A stretch of DNA of 64,000 nt, from NCBI RefSeq assembly GCF_001612885.1, contig NZ_BDBH01000011.1, positions 248,001 through 312,000 on the forward strand, in the 5' to 3' direction. A model generated the notes under the pieces. That model saw only the letters and a list, made by a program, of their open reading frames with translations. It was not told the origin of the DNA and ran no database searches. This DNA comes from Nocardia harenae NBRC 108248 (GTDB taxonomy: Bacteria; Actinomycetota; Actinomycetes; Mycobacteriales; Mycobacteriaceae). Positions within the stretch are counted from its first letter, which is position 1, and each line of letters opens with the position of its first letter. Below are positions 1-8,589 of this stretch, one piece after another. The translations under genes and the position numbers were made by a program.

Positions 1-458
1 GGCCGCGCTCGACCTTCGTCGCCGGCTTCCTCGGCGCGCCGCCGATGAACCTCTTCCCGGCCACCGTGACCCCGCGCGACGGGCGGCTGCACCTGGTCGC
101 GGGCGGCGTCGACATCGTGCTGCCGCAGCGGGCGGGCGAGCTGACCGAGCCGCTCGCGGTGACCGCGGGCATCCGCCCGGAGCGGCTGCGCCCCGACCCG
201 GCAGGCGCGATCACCGGCCGCGTGCAGATGGTGGAGAACCTGGGCAGCGAGGAGCTGCTGCATCTCGACACCGGCGAGCACACCCTCGGCGTGCGGGTGC
301 CGCGCCCCGCCGGGGTGGCCGCCGGCGATCTGCTCGGCGTCCGCGCCGACCCGGCCGACCTGCACCTCTTCGACGCCGAGAGCGGGCTGCGGCTGCGCTG
401 GCGCGAACCGGAGCCCGGCGCCCCGATCGACCGCGACGCCCGCGTCGCGGTCGCCTGA
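1..458 (+). CDS. Sugar/glycerophosphodiester ABC transporter ATPase, C-terminal part (UgpC/MalK type)
   Basis: Only the C-terminal ~150 residues are present; the gene enters from the left edge and is read in the frame of position 3. The edge peptide contains FVAGFLGAPPMNLF, the conserved sequence that follows the ATPase core in MalK/UgpC/MsmX proteins. It is followed by a TOBE-like beta domain (GIRPERLRPDP, VENLGSEELLHLDTG). The protein would hydrolyse ATP at the cytoplasmic face to drive the importer whose binding protein and permeases lie just downstream. The Walker and signature motifs lie outside the window. The gap to the binding-protein gene is 31 bp, consistent with one operon. Confidence 0.9.
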   Translation, partial: PRSTFVAGFLGAPPMNLFPATVTPRDGRLHLVAGGVDIVLPQRAGELTEPLAVTAGIRPERLRPDPAGAITGRVQMVENLGSEELLHLDTGEHTLGVRVPRPAGVAAGDLLGVRADPADLHLFDAESGLRLRWREPEPGAPIDRDARVAVA

Positions 459-489
459 TCCGATCAGGCCACACGATGAGGAGAACACA

Positions 490-1860
490 GTGAAACGCAC
501 CGTGCCCGTACTGGGCCTGGTGTTCGCGGCGGTCCTCGCGCTCAGCGCGTGCGGCGGCCTCGGCCCGACCGCGTCCGACGGGGACGCGCAGACCTCGCAG
601 ATCCCGGAGCTGGCTCCGGACCAGAAGGTCTCGATCGTCTTCGAGTCCTACAACTACGGCCTCGCGGGCGCGTGGACCGACACCTTCGACAAGCTGCTCG
701 GCGAGTTCCGCGCCACGCACCCGAATATCGAGGTCACGGCGCAGAAGCCGCAGGGCAACAGCCCCAACCCGGCCACCGACACGATCTCCAGCATCCAGAA
801 CCAGATGGTGGCGGGCACCCCGCCGGACGTCGCCCAGCTCGGCTTCAGCGATCTGGACTTCACCATCAACCAGCTCGGCGCCAAGCCGCTGGATTCGCTG
901 GTCGGCGCGGACGCCGTCGCCGCCAACTTCGACGGCAGCAAGCACCCCTACGCCCCGCGCGCCCGCACCCTCGCGGACTGGGACGGCCACACCTACGGCG
1001 TGCCGTTCGTCTTCTCCACCCCGGTGCTCTACTACAACGCCTCGCTCTTCACCGAGGCCGGGCTCGACCCGGCGAGGCCCCCCGCCACCTGGGACGAGGT
1101 GAACACCGCCGCGGCCGCGATCGCCAAGACCGGCAAGGGCGGCATCTACATCGACTGCCTGACCAAGACCGCCAAGGACTGGTGCTTCCAATCGCTGGTG
1201 CGCTCCAACGGCGGCCGGGTGATCTCGGAGGACCGGCGCAACCTGACCTTCGCCGAGCCCCCCGCCGTGGAGGTGGCGGCGCTCGGGCAGCGGCTGGTGG
1301 AGTCGGGCAGCATGCCCCGGCTGCAGCAGAAGCAGGGGTACGAGGCGTTCGGCCGCGGTGAGATCGGCATGATCCTGGAGACCAGCGCGGTGCAGGGCAC
1401 CTTCGTCTCCGGCGCCAAGGACAAGTGGGATCTGCGCGCGGCGCCCATGCCCGCCTTCGCGGGCAAGCCGGTGGTTCCGACGAATTCCGGTGCGTCGCTG
1501 CACATCCTGTCGAACGACCCGGCGAAGCAGCGGGCCTCGTGGGAGCTGATCAAGTTCCTGACCAGCGAGGGCGCCTACACCACCATCTCGCAGGGCATCG
1601 GCTACCTGCCGCTGCGCACCGGGCTGATGAACGATCCGGCGGGGCTGCAGGGCTGGGCCGCGAAGAACCCGCTGCTGGCGCCGAACGTGGCCCAGCTGGC
1701 GAGCATGGAGCCCTGGATCTCCATGCCGGGCAACAACTACCTGCAGATCCGGGACGGCATGATGGACGCGGTCGAGGCCGTCGTCTTCCAGAACAAGGAC
1801 CCCAGGTCCACGCTGGGCGCGGCGCGTGATCAGGGCGCCCAGCTGATGCCGCAGCAGTGA
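490..1860 (+). CDS. Extracellular solute-binding lipoprotein of a Ugp-type ABC importer
   Basis: 456 residues. The GTG start is chosen because it follows a purine-rich GAGGAG at the right distance and opens a lipoprotein signal peptide: charged MKR, a hydrophobic stretch and the lipobox LSAC with Cys21. The mature part has the layout of family 1 substrate-binding proteins (UgpB/MalE): VSIVFESYNYG at the first strand, a GTPPDVAQL loop, and GVPFVFSTPVLYYNASLF near the hinge. It would be anchored to the outer membrane face and deliver substrate to the two permeases. By family the ligand could be a sugar or glycerophosphodiester. A phosphoesterase gene in the same operon favours a phosphorylated ligand, but this is inference. 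Confidence 0.9.
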   Translation: MKRTVPVLGLVFAAVLALSACGGLGPTASDGDAQTSQIPELAPDQKVSIVFESYNYGLAGAWTDTFDKLLGEFRATHPNIEVTAQKPQGNSPNPATDTISSIQNQMVAGTPPDVAQLGFSDLDFTINQLGAKPLDSLVGADAVAANFDGSKHPYAPRARTLADWDGHTYGVPFVFSTPVLYYNASLFTEAGLDPARPPATWDEVNTAAAAIAKTGKGGIYIDCLTKTAKDWCFQSLVRSNGGRVISEDRRNLTFAEPPAVEVAALGQRLVESGSMPRLQQKQGYEAFGRGEIGMILETSAVQGTFVSGAKDKWDLRAAPMPAFAGKPVVPTNSGASLHILSNDPAKQRASWELIKFLTSEGAYTTISQGIGYLPLRTGLMNDPAGLQGWAAKNPLLAPNVAQLASMEPWISMPGNNYLQIRDGMMDAVEAVVFQNKDPRSTLGAARDQGAQLMPQQ

Positions 1861-1888
1861 CCGGCCATCCGTAACCGACCAACGAATC

Positions 1889-1921
1889 GAGCCGCGCGTC
1901 CCGATCGGGGGCGCGCGGCTC
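1889..1921 (+). terminator. Stem-loop after the binding-protein gene (attenuator or mRNA-stabilising hairpin)
   Basis: A perfect 10-bp stem (GAGCCGCGCG at 1889-1898 pairing with 1912-1921) encloses a 13-nt loop in the 74-bp gap after the binding-protein stop. No T-run follows, so full termination is doubtful. Such hairpins often lie behind binding-protein genes and leave that gene expressed above the permeases. Structure is seen; function is inferred. Confidence 0.55.
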
Positions 1922-1934
1922 CGGAGGGGGCTCC

Positions 1935-2774
1935 ATGTCCGAGGTGACCATCGTCCAGCTCACCGACACCCACATCCGCGCCACCGGTGAACGCGTGCAC
2001 GGCACCGTCGACACCTTCGCCAACCTCACGCACGTGCTGCACCAGCTGCGCGCCTCGCACCGCGAGATCGGCGCCATCGTCTTCTCCGGCGATCTCGCCG
2101 ACGACGGCTCGCCGGAGGCGTACCGGCGGCTGCGCGACGCGGTCGAGCCGGTCGCCGCCGAGCTCGGCGCGCGCGTGCTCTACACGCCGGGCAACCACGA
2201 CGAGCGCGCCGCCTTCGGCGCCGAGCTGCTCGGTGCCGCCGACGCCGCGACCGACCAGGTCGCCGAGGTGGCCGGGCTGCGGATCGTGCTGCTGGACAGC
2301 AGCGTTCCCGGGCTGCACCACGGCGAGCTGACCGACGAGCAGCTGGACCGGCTGCGCGAGACGCTGCGCGAACCCGCCCCGCACGGCACCCTGCTCGTGC
2401 TGCACCACCCGCCCATCCCCTCGGCGCTGCCGGTCTCGCAGCTGCTGCGGCTGCGGCAGCCGGAGCGGCTGGCCGAGGTGCTGCGCGGCACCGACGTCCG
2501 GCTGATCGTCTGCGGGCACAGCCACCTGACCGCCGCGTCGGCGCTGGCCGGGATCCCGGTGTGGGTCGGCCCCGCGACCTCGTTCCGGCAGGATTCCTTC
2601 GCGCCGGTGGGCAGGCAGCGCGGGTACGCGGCCTTCGGGTACAGCCGGATCGACGTGGTCGGCGACTCGCTGGTGGCGACCGCGGTGGAGGCGACGCCGG
2701 TGCAGGTGCTCTACGAGCGGGACGAGCAGGCGACGCTGGATCAGCTCGCCGCGCTGGCGGCGGAGGCGCGGTAG
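1935..2774 (+). CDS. Calcineurin-type metallophosphoesterase (cyclic-nucleotide/glycerophosphodiesterase-like)
   Basis: 279 residues with the complete dimetal phosphodiesterase motif set: DTHIR near the N-terminus (D-x-H), GDLADDG, GNHDER and CGHSHLT (GHxH). Length and order match class III cyclic-nucleotide phosphodiesterases such as CpdA/Icc and mycobacterial Rv0805. The start follows GGAGGGGG. The gene sits inside the importer operon, after the binding protein and 2 bp before the first permease. This suggests that it cleaves an imported phosphodiester. No signal peptide is visible, so it should act in the cytoplasm. Substrate is not decidable from sequence. Confidence 0.85.
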   Translation: MSEVTIVQLTDTHIRATGERVHGTVDTFANLTHVLHQLRASHREIGAIVFSGDLADDGSPEAYRRLRDAVEPVAAELGARVLYTPGNHDERAAFGAELLGAADAATDQVAEVAGLRIVLLDSSVPGLHHGELTDEQLDRLRETLREPAPHGTLLVLHHPPIPSALPVSQLLRLRQPERLAEVLRGTDVRLIVCGHSHLTAASALAGIPVWVGPATSFRQDSFAPVGRQRGYAAFGYSRIDVVGDSLVATAVEATPVQVLYERDEQATLDQLAALAAEAR

Positions 2775-2776
2775 CC

Positions 2777-3727
2777 GTGTTCGTGCTCGACGCGCCCGGC
2801 GAGACGGCCGCACCCGCCGCACCCACGGCCACCGACAAGTCCGCCGCCCGGCTCCGGCGGCTCGGGCGCGGCCTCGTCCCCTACCTGTACCTGGCGCCCG
2901 CGCTGGTGCTGCTGGTGGTGTGGACGTACCGGCCGCTGGTACAGGCGTTCGAGCTCTCCACGTACTCGTGGAACCTGCTGCCGACCCAGCCGATGAAGCC
3001 GGTCGGCACCGGCAACTACGAACGGCTGCTGGAACTTCCGGCCTTCTGGGACTCGCTCGGCCGCACCGGCGTGCTGATCCTCGGCCTGCTGCCCTTCACC
3101 GTGCTGCTCCCGCTGCTCGTCGCGCTGGCCGGGCGGCGGGTGCACGGCCGGGCCCGGACCCTGTACCACGCCTTCGTCTTCGCGCCGTTCCTGGTGGCGC
3201 CGGTGGCCGCCGCCGCGGTGTGGCGCTGGCTCCTGCACCCGGGCGGCGGCTTCGTCGGCCAACTGCTCGGCAGCGACCGCAACTGGGTGTACGACGTGGA
3301 GACCGCGCACACGGTGATCATCGTGATCACCGGCTGGCAGCTGCTCGGCTTCGCGGTGCTGGTGATCTGGGCCGGACTGGCCGGGATCAGCAGCGACTAC
3401 GACGAGGCGGCCCGGGTGGACGGCGCAAGCCCCGGCCAGATCCGGCGCTGGATCACGCTGCCGCTGCTCTCCCCCACCCTCATGTTCATGGTGCTCACCA
3501 CGGTGCTGCTCAGCCCGGCGCTGACCTTCCCGCTCATCGACTCGATGACCCAGGGCGGGCCGTCGCAGGCGACGACGAATATCTACTACCTGCTGTGGGA
3601 CTACGCCTTCCACAGCTTCGACGCCGGGCTCAGCGCCGCGGCCGGGGTGCTGCTCTTCCTCGGCTTCGGCGTGCTCGCCGGCGCCCTGGTCTGGATCTCG
3701 GAAAAGGTTGCCTTCCATGACGATTGA
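2777..3727 (+). CDS. ABC transporter permease, first subunit (UgpA/MalF type)
   Basis: 316 residues from the GTG at 2777, two bases after the phosphoesterase stop; longer readings in this frame run through that gene and are rejected. After a ~35-residue Ala/Pro-rich head there are six predicted membrane segments. The cytoplasmic EAA loop is clear (DEAARVDGASPGQIRRW followed by ITLPLL), the site where binding-protein-dependent permeases dock on the ATPase. It should form the membrane channel with the next gene, whose start lies inside its last codons. Confidence 0.9.
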   Translation: MFVLDAPGETAAPAAPTATDKSAARLRRLGRGLVPYLYLAPALVLLVVWTYRPLVQAFELSTYSWNLLPTQPMKPVGTGNYERLLELPAFWDSLGRTGVLILGLLPFTVLLPLLVALAGRRVHGRARTLYHAFVFAPFLVAPVAAAAVWRWLLHPGGGFVGQLLGSDRNWVYDVETAHTVIIVITGWQLLGFAVLVIWAGLAGISSDYDEAARVDGASPGQIRRWITLPLLSPTLMFMVLTTVLLSPALTFPLIDSMTQGGPSQATTNIYYLLWDYAFHSFDAGLSAAAGVLLFLGFGVLAGALVWISEKVAFHDD

Positions 3728-4529
3728 CCGGTTGCGCGCGCTCGGCAGCCACCTGCTGCTCGGCGCCACCGCGCTGATCGCGGTCTTCCCCATCTACTGG
3801 CTCTTCGCGACCTCGCTGCGCAGACCCGAGGACGTGACGTCGCTGACGCCGTTCCCGTGGCCGCTCTCGATCGCCAACTACACCGACGCCGCGCGCAAGG
3901 TGGACGTGCTCGGGCTGATCGGCAACACCTTCTTCGTGGCGGCCTTCTCCGCGGCCGGGCAGCTGCTGGTGGCGCTGCTCGCCTCGTACGCCTTCGCGCT
4001 GTACACGTTTCCCCTCCAGCGCGTGCTCTACCTGGCGTTCGTCGGCACCTGGCTGGTTCCGTTCCAGGTGACCATGCTGCCCAACTATGTGCTGCTCACC
4101 CAGCTGGGGCTGATCAACACGCTGATCGGGGTGGCGCTGCCGACGCTCTGCTCGGCGCTCGCGGTGCTGCTGCTGCGCCAGCACATGGCGAGCTTCCCCA
4201 AGGAGCTGGTGGCGGCGGCCCGGATCGACGGCCGCTCCTCCTGGTCCATCCTGTGGACCGTGGTGGTGCCGAACCTGCGCCCCGCGCTGGCCGCGCTCGG
4301 CATCCTGCTCTTCATCAATGCCTGGAACGAGTACTTCTGGCCCGCGGTGGTACTGCGGCAGTCGAACAGCGTGCTGCAGCTGGGGCTGCGCAGCTTCATG
4401 GGCACCGAGGGCGACCAGTGGGGGCCGATGATGGCGCTCGCCGGGCTCGCCTGCCTGCCGGTGCTGATCATGTACCTGCTGCTGCAGCGGCACATCGTGA
4501 ACGCCTTCGTGCGCTCCGGGCTGAAGTAG
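3717..4529 (+). CDS. ABC transporter permease, second subunit (UgpE/MalG type)
   Basis: 270 residues. The ATG at 3717 is preferred over an in-frame TTG nine bases earlier because GGAAAAGG lies about nine bases upstream of it. The gene overlaps the first permease by 11 bp, so translation is probably coupled. Six hydrophobic segments are visible, with the EAA loop VAAARIDGRSSW near residue 165 and an NAWNEYFWP segment typical of MalG/UgpE C-terminal halves. It completes the importer: ATPase, binding protein, phosphoesterase, two permeases. Confidence 0.9.
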   Translation: MTIDRLRALGSHLLLGATALIAVFPIYWLFATSLRRPEDVTSLTPFPWPLSIANYTDAARKVDVLGLIGNTFFVAAFSAAGQLLVALLASYAFALYTFPLQRVLYLAFVGTWLVPFQVTMLPNYVLLTQLGLINTLIGVALPTLCSALAVLLLRQHMASFPKELVAAARIDGRSSWSILWTVVVPNLRPALAALGILLFINAWNEYFWPAVVLRQSNSVLQLGLRSFMGTEGDQWGPMMALAGLACLPVLIMYLLLQRHIVNAFVRSGLK

Positions 4530-4549
4530 CGCGCGGGTACGCTGTACGC

Positions 4550-4969
4550 ATGGCGCTTCCCCTGGAAGAACGACAGGAATTCCTCGCCCAGCCGCACATC
4601 GGGGCGCTCGCCGTCGCCGGTGCGCCCGGCCGGGCCCCGCTGAACGTCCCGATCTGGTACCAGTACACCCCCGGCGGCGAGCTCTGGGTGCTCACCGGGA
4701 CCACCTCCAAGAAGCTGGAGCTGCTGCGCGCGGCGCAGCGCTTCAGCCTCATGGCGCAGGTGCTGGAGCCGACCATCCGGTACGTCACCGCGGAGGGGCC
4801 GGTCACCCGGATCGAGCCGGGTGACGCGCTGGTGCGCGAGATGGCGGCGCGGTACCTGCCCGCCGAGAAGCTGGAGGGGTACCTGGAGTACGCGCGGTCG
4901 CACGGCGAGCAGGTGGCCGTTTATATGCGGCCGGAGCAGTGGCTCTCGGCCGATCTGGGGTCGGTCTAG
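4550..4969 (+). CDS. Pyridoxamine 5'-phosphate oxidase-fold protein (FMN/F420-binding family)
   Basis: 139 residues starting at the ATG at 4550, 20 bp after the permease stop. The sequence has the split-barrel pattern of small PNPOx-like proteins: an early ALPLEER helix, HIGALAVAG strand, PLNVPIWYQYTPGGELWVL strands and a central TSKKLELLRAA segment. In actinomycetes such proteins bind FMN, F420 or haem and act as oxidoreductases. The particular cofactor cannot be told here. The last 4 bases overlap the end of the convergent WYL regulator gene. Confidence 0.75.
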   Translation: MALPLEERQEFLAQPHIGALAVAGAPGRAPLNVPIWYQYTPGGELWVLTGTTSKKLELLRAAQRFSLMAQVLEPTIRYVTAEGPVTRIEPGDALVREMAARYLPAEKLEGYLEYARSHGEQVAVYMRPEQWLSADLGSV

Positions 4970-5937
4970 GGCCGCGCCGCGGCCCGCAGCCGGGCGGCCA
5001 GCTCCTCGGCGCGGGCCGCGAGCTCCGGGGGTTCGAGCACCTGGAAGGCGTGGCCGAGGACGGTGACGTGCATCAGGACGACGTCGAGATTATCGGCGCC
5101 GCTGTGGATTTCGCAGGTGGCGGCGTCGATCTCGACGACCATGGCGGCGGAGGCGGAGACTTGCGTGCGGACCGTCGCGGCGGGAGCGTGCACCAGGAAG
5201 CGGGCCTGGTGGCGGTAGACACCGCTGGCGACGCCGCGCTGGACGAAGGCGGCGGCGTCGGGGGCGTCGGGGCGCGGGCGGTAACGCCAGGTGCGGGCGG
5301 CAACCTCGGTCATGCGGTCGACGCGGAAGCTGCGCCAGCCGGCCCGGTCCAGGTCGTAGGCGAGCAGGTACCAGCGGCGGTCCGAGGCGACGAGGCGGTA
5401 CGGCTCGACGCGGCGGCGGTGCACGGCGTCCCCGGAGGGGTAGCCGAATCCGGCCTCCACCTCGTCGCGGCAGGCCCTGGCGAGCGTCATGAGCACCTCG
5501 GAGCCGACCGGGGTGCGGCCGCCGCCGAACGACTCGACCGCGGCGGAGAGCGCGCGCACCTCGCTCCGCAACCGGACCGGGAGCACCCGGTCGAGCTTGC
5601 TGAGCGCGCGCAGCGCGGCGTCACCGGTGCCGGTCACCGCGGCGCCCGCGCCCGCGAGCAGCGCGACGGCGGTGGCGATGGCCTCCTCGTCGTCGAAGAG
5701 CAGCGGCGGCAGCTCCCGGCCCGGCTCGAGCTGATAGCCGCCGCCGATGCCGTGCTCGGCGCGCACCGGGTAGCCGATGCCGCGCAGCCGCTCGACGTCG
5801 CGGCGCACCGTGCGCGGGGTGACGCCCAGCCGGTCGGCCAGCTCGTCGCCGGTCCAGACCCGGCGCTGCTGGAGCAGCCCGAGCAGGGTGAGCACCCGCT
5901 CGGTCGTGCCGCGCGCTTCCTCGTCCGCCACACCCAT
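4966..5937 (-). CDS. WYL-domain transcriptional regulator
   Basis: 323 residues. Residues ~12-60 form a winged helix-turn-helix of the DeoR/HTH_11 type (ELADRLGVTPRTVRRDVERL). The middle holds the WYL domain (RRWYLLAYDLDR near residue 185) and the C-terminus the WCX extension. WYL proteins bind DNA and respond to a ligand or nucleic acid bound by the WYL fold. It is divergent from the DinB-like gene with 55 bp between starts, so it may regulate itself and that gene pair. Confidence 0.88.
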   Translation of the reverse strand: MGVADEEARGTTERVLTLLGLLQQRRVWTGDELADRLGVTPRTVRRDVERLRGIGYPVRAEHGIGGGYQLEPGRELPPLLFDDEEAIATAVALLAGAGAAVTGTGDAALRALSKLDRVLPVRLRSEVRALSAAVESFGGGRTPVGSEVLMTLARACRDEVEAGFGYPSGDAVHRRRVEPYRLVASDRRWYLLAYDLDRAGWRSFRVDRMTEVAARTWRYRPRPDAPDAAAFVQRGVASGVYRHQARFLVHAPAATVRTQVSASAAMVVEIDAATCEIHSGADNLDVVLMHVTVLGHAFQVLEPPELAARAEELAARLRAAARP

Positions 5938-5992
5938 AGCGTTCCGAGACTAGCGGACCGATCCTGTCCGCGAGTGGTGTGAGGGTGGAGCC

Positions 5993-6565
5993 ATGACACC
6001 GACACTCGACTGGAACCGCGCGCTGCGCGAGCAGTGGGAGGACCACTGGAACCATCAGGTGCGCGCCCGGCTGGCGGGCCTCACCGACGACGAGTACACC
6101 TGGTCACCGGTGCCGAACGCCTGGAACGTCCGGCCGCGGGGCACGGCGGAGCAGCAGTTCGGCACCGGCGAGCACCTGATCGACTTCGCCTTCCCGACCC
6201 CCGAGCCCGAGCCCTTCACCACCATCGCCTGGCGGCTCGGGCATGTGATCGTCGGCGTGCTCGCCATGCGCAATGCCGCGCACTTCGGCGGGCCCGCGGC
6301 CTCGTACCAGAGCTGGGCCTACGCCGGGACCGCGAAAGCGGCCCTTGGACAGCTGGATACCGAGCTCGATGCCTGGCTGACCGGGGTGCGCGGGCTGGAC
6401 GAGGCCGCGCTCGCCACGCCGGTCGGCGGGAAGGAGCCGGGGCACCAGGACGCGCCGATGGCCGACCTGGTGCTGCACATCCACCGCGAGCTGATCCACC
6501 ATCTCTCCGAGGTCTGCCTGCTGCGCGACCTCTACCTGCACACCCATCGAGGAGCCACCGCATGA
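5993..6565 (+). CDS. DinB-like four-helix protein
   Basis: 190 residues with the DinB/YfiT pattern: an N-terminal helix ending in WNHQVRARLAGLTDDEYTW, a central GHVIVGVLAMRNAAHF with its metal-ligand type histidine, and a late HIHRELIHHLSEVCLLRDL. Relatives are metal-dependent thiol transferases that use mycothiol or bacillithiol, but many are uncharacterised. It overlaps the next gene by 4 bp (ATGA), so the two are cotranslated. Confidence 0.75.
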   Translation: MTPTLDWNRALREQWEDHWNHQVRARLAGLTDDEYTWSPVPNAWNVRPRGTAEQQFGTGEHLIDFAFPTPEPEPFTTIAWRLGHVIVGVLAMRNAAHFGGPAASYQSWAYAGTAKAALGQLDTELDAWLTGVRGLDEAALATPVGGKEPGHQDAPMADLVLHIHRELIHHLSEVCLLRDLYLHTHRGATA

Positions 6566-7023
6566 GCCGGACCGTTCAGATCACCGTCGACGCGCACGAT
6601 CCGCGCGGGCTCTCGCTTTTCTGGCGGGATGTACTCGGCTACGTCATTCCCGGCCCGCCCGGGGTCGAGCTCGCCGACGGCGCCGACCCGCTCGCCGCCT
6701 GGGACGAGTTCCTGGCGAAGCTGGGCGTGCCCGAGGAGCAGCGCAACAGCAACTCCGCGGTGGAGGACCCGGAGGGCGCGGGCCCCCGGGTCTTCTTCCA
6801 GCGGGTGCCCGAGGACAAGGTGGCCAAGAACCGCGTGCACCTCGACGTGCGCGCCGCGCCCGGGCTGGACGGCGACGAGCGGATGGCGGCGCTGGAGGCC
6901 GAGTGCGACCGCCTCGTCGCGCTCGGCGCCACCCGGCTGCGTCGCTCCGAGCCGGCCCCGCCGATGAGCATGGGCTTCATCGTCATGGCCGATCCGGAGG
7001 GCAACGAGTTCTGCCTGGACTGA
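6562..7023 (+). CDS. VOC (glyoxalase-like) family protein
   Basis: 153 residues from the ATG overlapping the DinB-like stop. The sequence begins VQITVDAHDPRGLSLFWRDV and ends with the paired half AMADPEGNEF-like segment (VMADPEGNEFCLD), the beta-alpha-beta repeat of the vicinal oxygen chelate fold. Family roles include glyoxalases, dioxygenases and resistance proteins; the substrate is unknown. It converges with the Pfa cluster with only 3 bp between stop codons. Confidence 0.8.
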   Translation: MSRTVQITVDAHDPRGLSLFWRDVLGYVIPGPPGVELADGADPLAAWDEFLAKLGVPEEQRNSNSAVEDPEGAGPRVFFQRVPEDKVAKNRVHLDVRAAPGLDGDERMAALEAECDRLVALGATRLRRSEPAPPMSMGFIVMADPEGNEFCLD

Positions 7024-7026
7024 CGC

Positions 7027-8589
7027 CTACGCCTCCAGCGGGATGGGGACGAAGTCGGCGCAGCCCGCGGGCAGCCGGACGCCGGCGGTGCGCAGCTGGG
7101 CGACCCGGGTGAGGTACGCGGCGCCGAGCAGGAGCTGGTCCGCGATCTCGGCGGCCTGCCGGTTCGGCAGCGCCGCCAGGTGGGTGCCTGCGACCCAGGT
7201 GTTGAAGGCGCCCATGGCGGGGCCGCACCACACCTGGTAGTCGGCGACCCGGTCGGCCTCGCCGCGGATGCTCCAGCCCGAGGAGAGCCCCAGGTACCAG
7301 CGGAAGACCAGGGCCATCCGGCGCTTGGGGTGCTCTGCGGCGCCTGCCAGCTGGGCCGGGTCGCGCTCGGTGAAGAAGCGCACGCACTCGTCCCACACCT
7401 GCTCGACCGGGCGCTTGAACAGCGTCCGCTCCAGCTCCGCGCGGAGTTCGGCGGGCAGTGCCTCCAGCCCGTCGTAGGCGCGGTAGGTGTCGTAGAGCTT
7501 CTGCGCGCGGCCGGCGAACATTGTGCCGCGGCGCAGCACCTGCACCTGCACGCCGAGCTCGAACATGTCGGCCGACGGCGCCATGACGCAGTCCGCGAAC
7601 TGCGCGCCCGCCAGCAGCTGCTTGGTGGCGGCGCACTGCGCGGCCTCCACCGTCGCCTGGTTCACCGAGCCGGTGACGATGTAGGCGGCGCCGAGCGCGA
7701 AGGCTGCCGCGGCCGCAGCCGGGGTGCCGATGCCGCCCGCCGCGCCGACGCGCACCGCTGCGGCGCCGGGGACGGTGCGGGCGATGCGGTCGCGCGCGGC
7801 GATGATCTCCGGCAGCAGCACCACCAGCGGGCGCCGGTCGGTGTGGCCGCCGGAGTCGGCCTCGGCGGTGATGTCGTCGGCCATCGGCACCCGCTCGGCG
7901 AGCCGGGCCTGCTCCGCGGTGATGTCACCGGCCTCGACCAGCCGGTTCAGCAGCGCGGCCGGGGCCGGGCGCAGGAAGTGCTCGGCCACCTCGACCCGGG
8001 AGACCTTGGCGATCAGCCGGTGCCCGATCACGATCCGGCCCTGCGGGTCGGTGCGCAGCCCGGCCGCGCGGTACCGCACCACCTCGGTGGTGAGGCCCAT
8101 GAAGGCCGACGCCTCCACGCAGCGCACCCCGTGCCGCAGGCAGGCGTCCACGATGGCCCGCTCCAGCGCGGGCTCGGACGGGCTGTGGATCAGGTTGCAG
8201 GCGTAGGGCCGCTCGCCGAGCTCGGCGCGCAGCCCGGCCAGCGCGGCGTCCACCCGGTCCGGGGTGACGCCCGCCGCGCCGTAGGAGCCCAGGTACCCGG
8301 CCCCGGACAGCGCCGTGACCAGCGCGGGCGCGGCGATGCCGTTCGCCATGGCGCCCGCCATGTAGGCGCCGCGCAACCCGTGCGCGGCGCGGAACCGGCT
8401 GTCGCCCAGCCGGTCCGGGGTGAGCGGGCCGACCGCAGCGAGCACCTGCGCGCCCGCGGTGGCGGCCCGGTCGGCGGTGAGCCCGACCCGGCCGTCCCGC
8501 CGCAGCACCCAGACCGGGCTGCCGACGTCGCGGAGCAGGGCGGTGATCTCGGCCGGGGTCTCGGCCACCGGCCGGTGCAGCGTGGTCAC
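7027..8589 (-). CDS. pfaD: PfaD-type trans-acting enoyl reductase (nitronate monooxygenase-like)
   Basis: 520 residues, close to the usual PfaD length. The GTG at 8589 forms a GTGA overlap with the stop of the dehydratase gene; longer readings run into that gene. The protein is an FMN TIM-barrel with the PfaD hallmark DDITAEADSGGHTDRRP near residue 240, a GTPAAAAAAFALGA phosphate-binding segment and a PfaD-specific C-terminal half (WYLGLSSGWSIRGEAD). In PUFA synthases and in some trans-AT polyketide systems PfaD supplies the enoyl reduction that the multidomain synthase lacks. It is the last gene of the overlapping three-gene synthase. Confidence 0.92.
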   Translation of the reverse strand: MTTLHRPVAETPAEITALLRDVGSPVWVLRRDGRVGLTADRAATAGAQVLAAVGPLTPDRLGDSRFRAAHGLRGAYMAGAMANGIAAPALVTALSGAGYLGSYGAAGVTPDRVDAALAGLRAELGERPYACNLIHSPSEPALERAIVDACLRHGVRCVEASAFMGLTTEVVRYRAAGLRTDPQGRIVIGHRLIAKVSRVEVAEHFLRPAPAALLNRLVEAGDITAEQARLAERVPMADDITAEADSGGHTDRRPLVVLLPEIIAARDRIARTVPGAAAVRVGAAGGIGTPAAAAAAFALGAAYIVTGSVNQATVEAAQCAATKQLLAGAQFADCVMAPSADMFELGVQVQVLRRGTMFAGRAQKLYDTYRAYDGLEALPAELRAELERTLFKRPVEQVWDECVRFFTERDPAQLAGAAEHPKRRMALVFRWYLGLSSGWSIRGEADRVADYQVWCGPAMGAFNTWVAGTHLAALPNRQAAEIADQLLLGAAYLTRVAQLRTAGVRLPAGCADFVPIPLEA

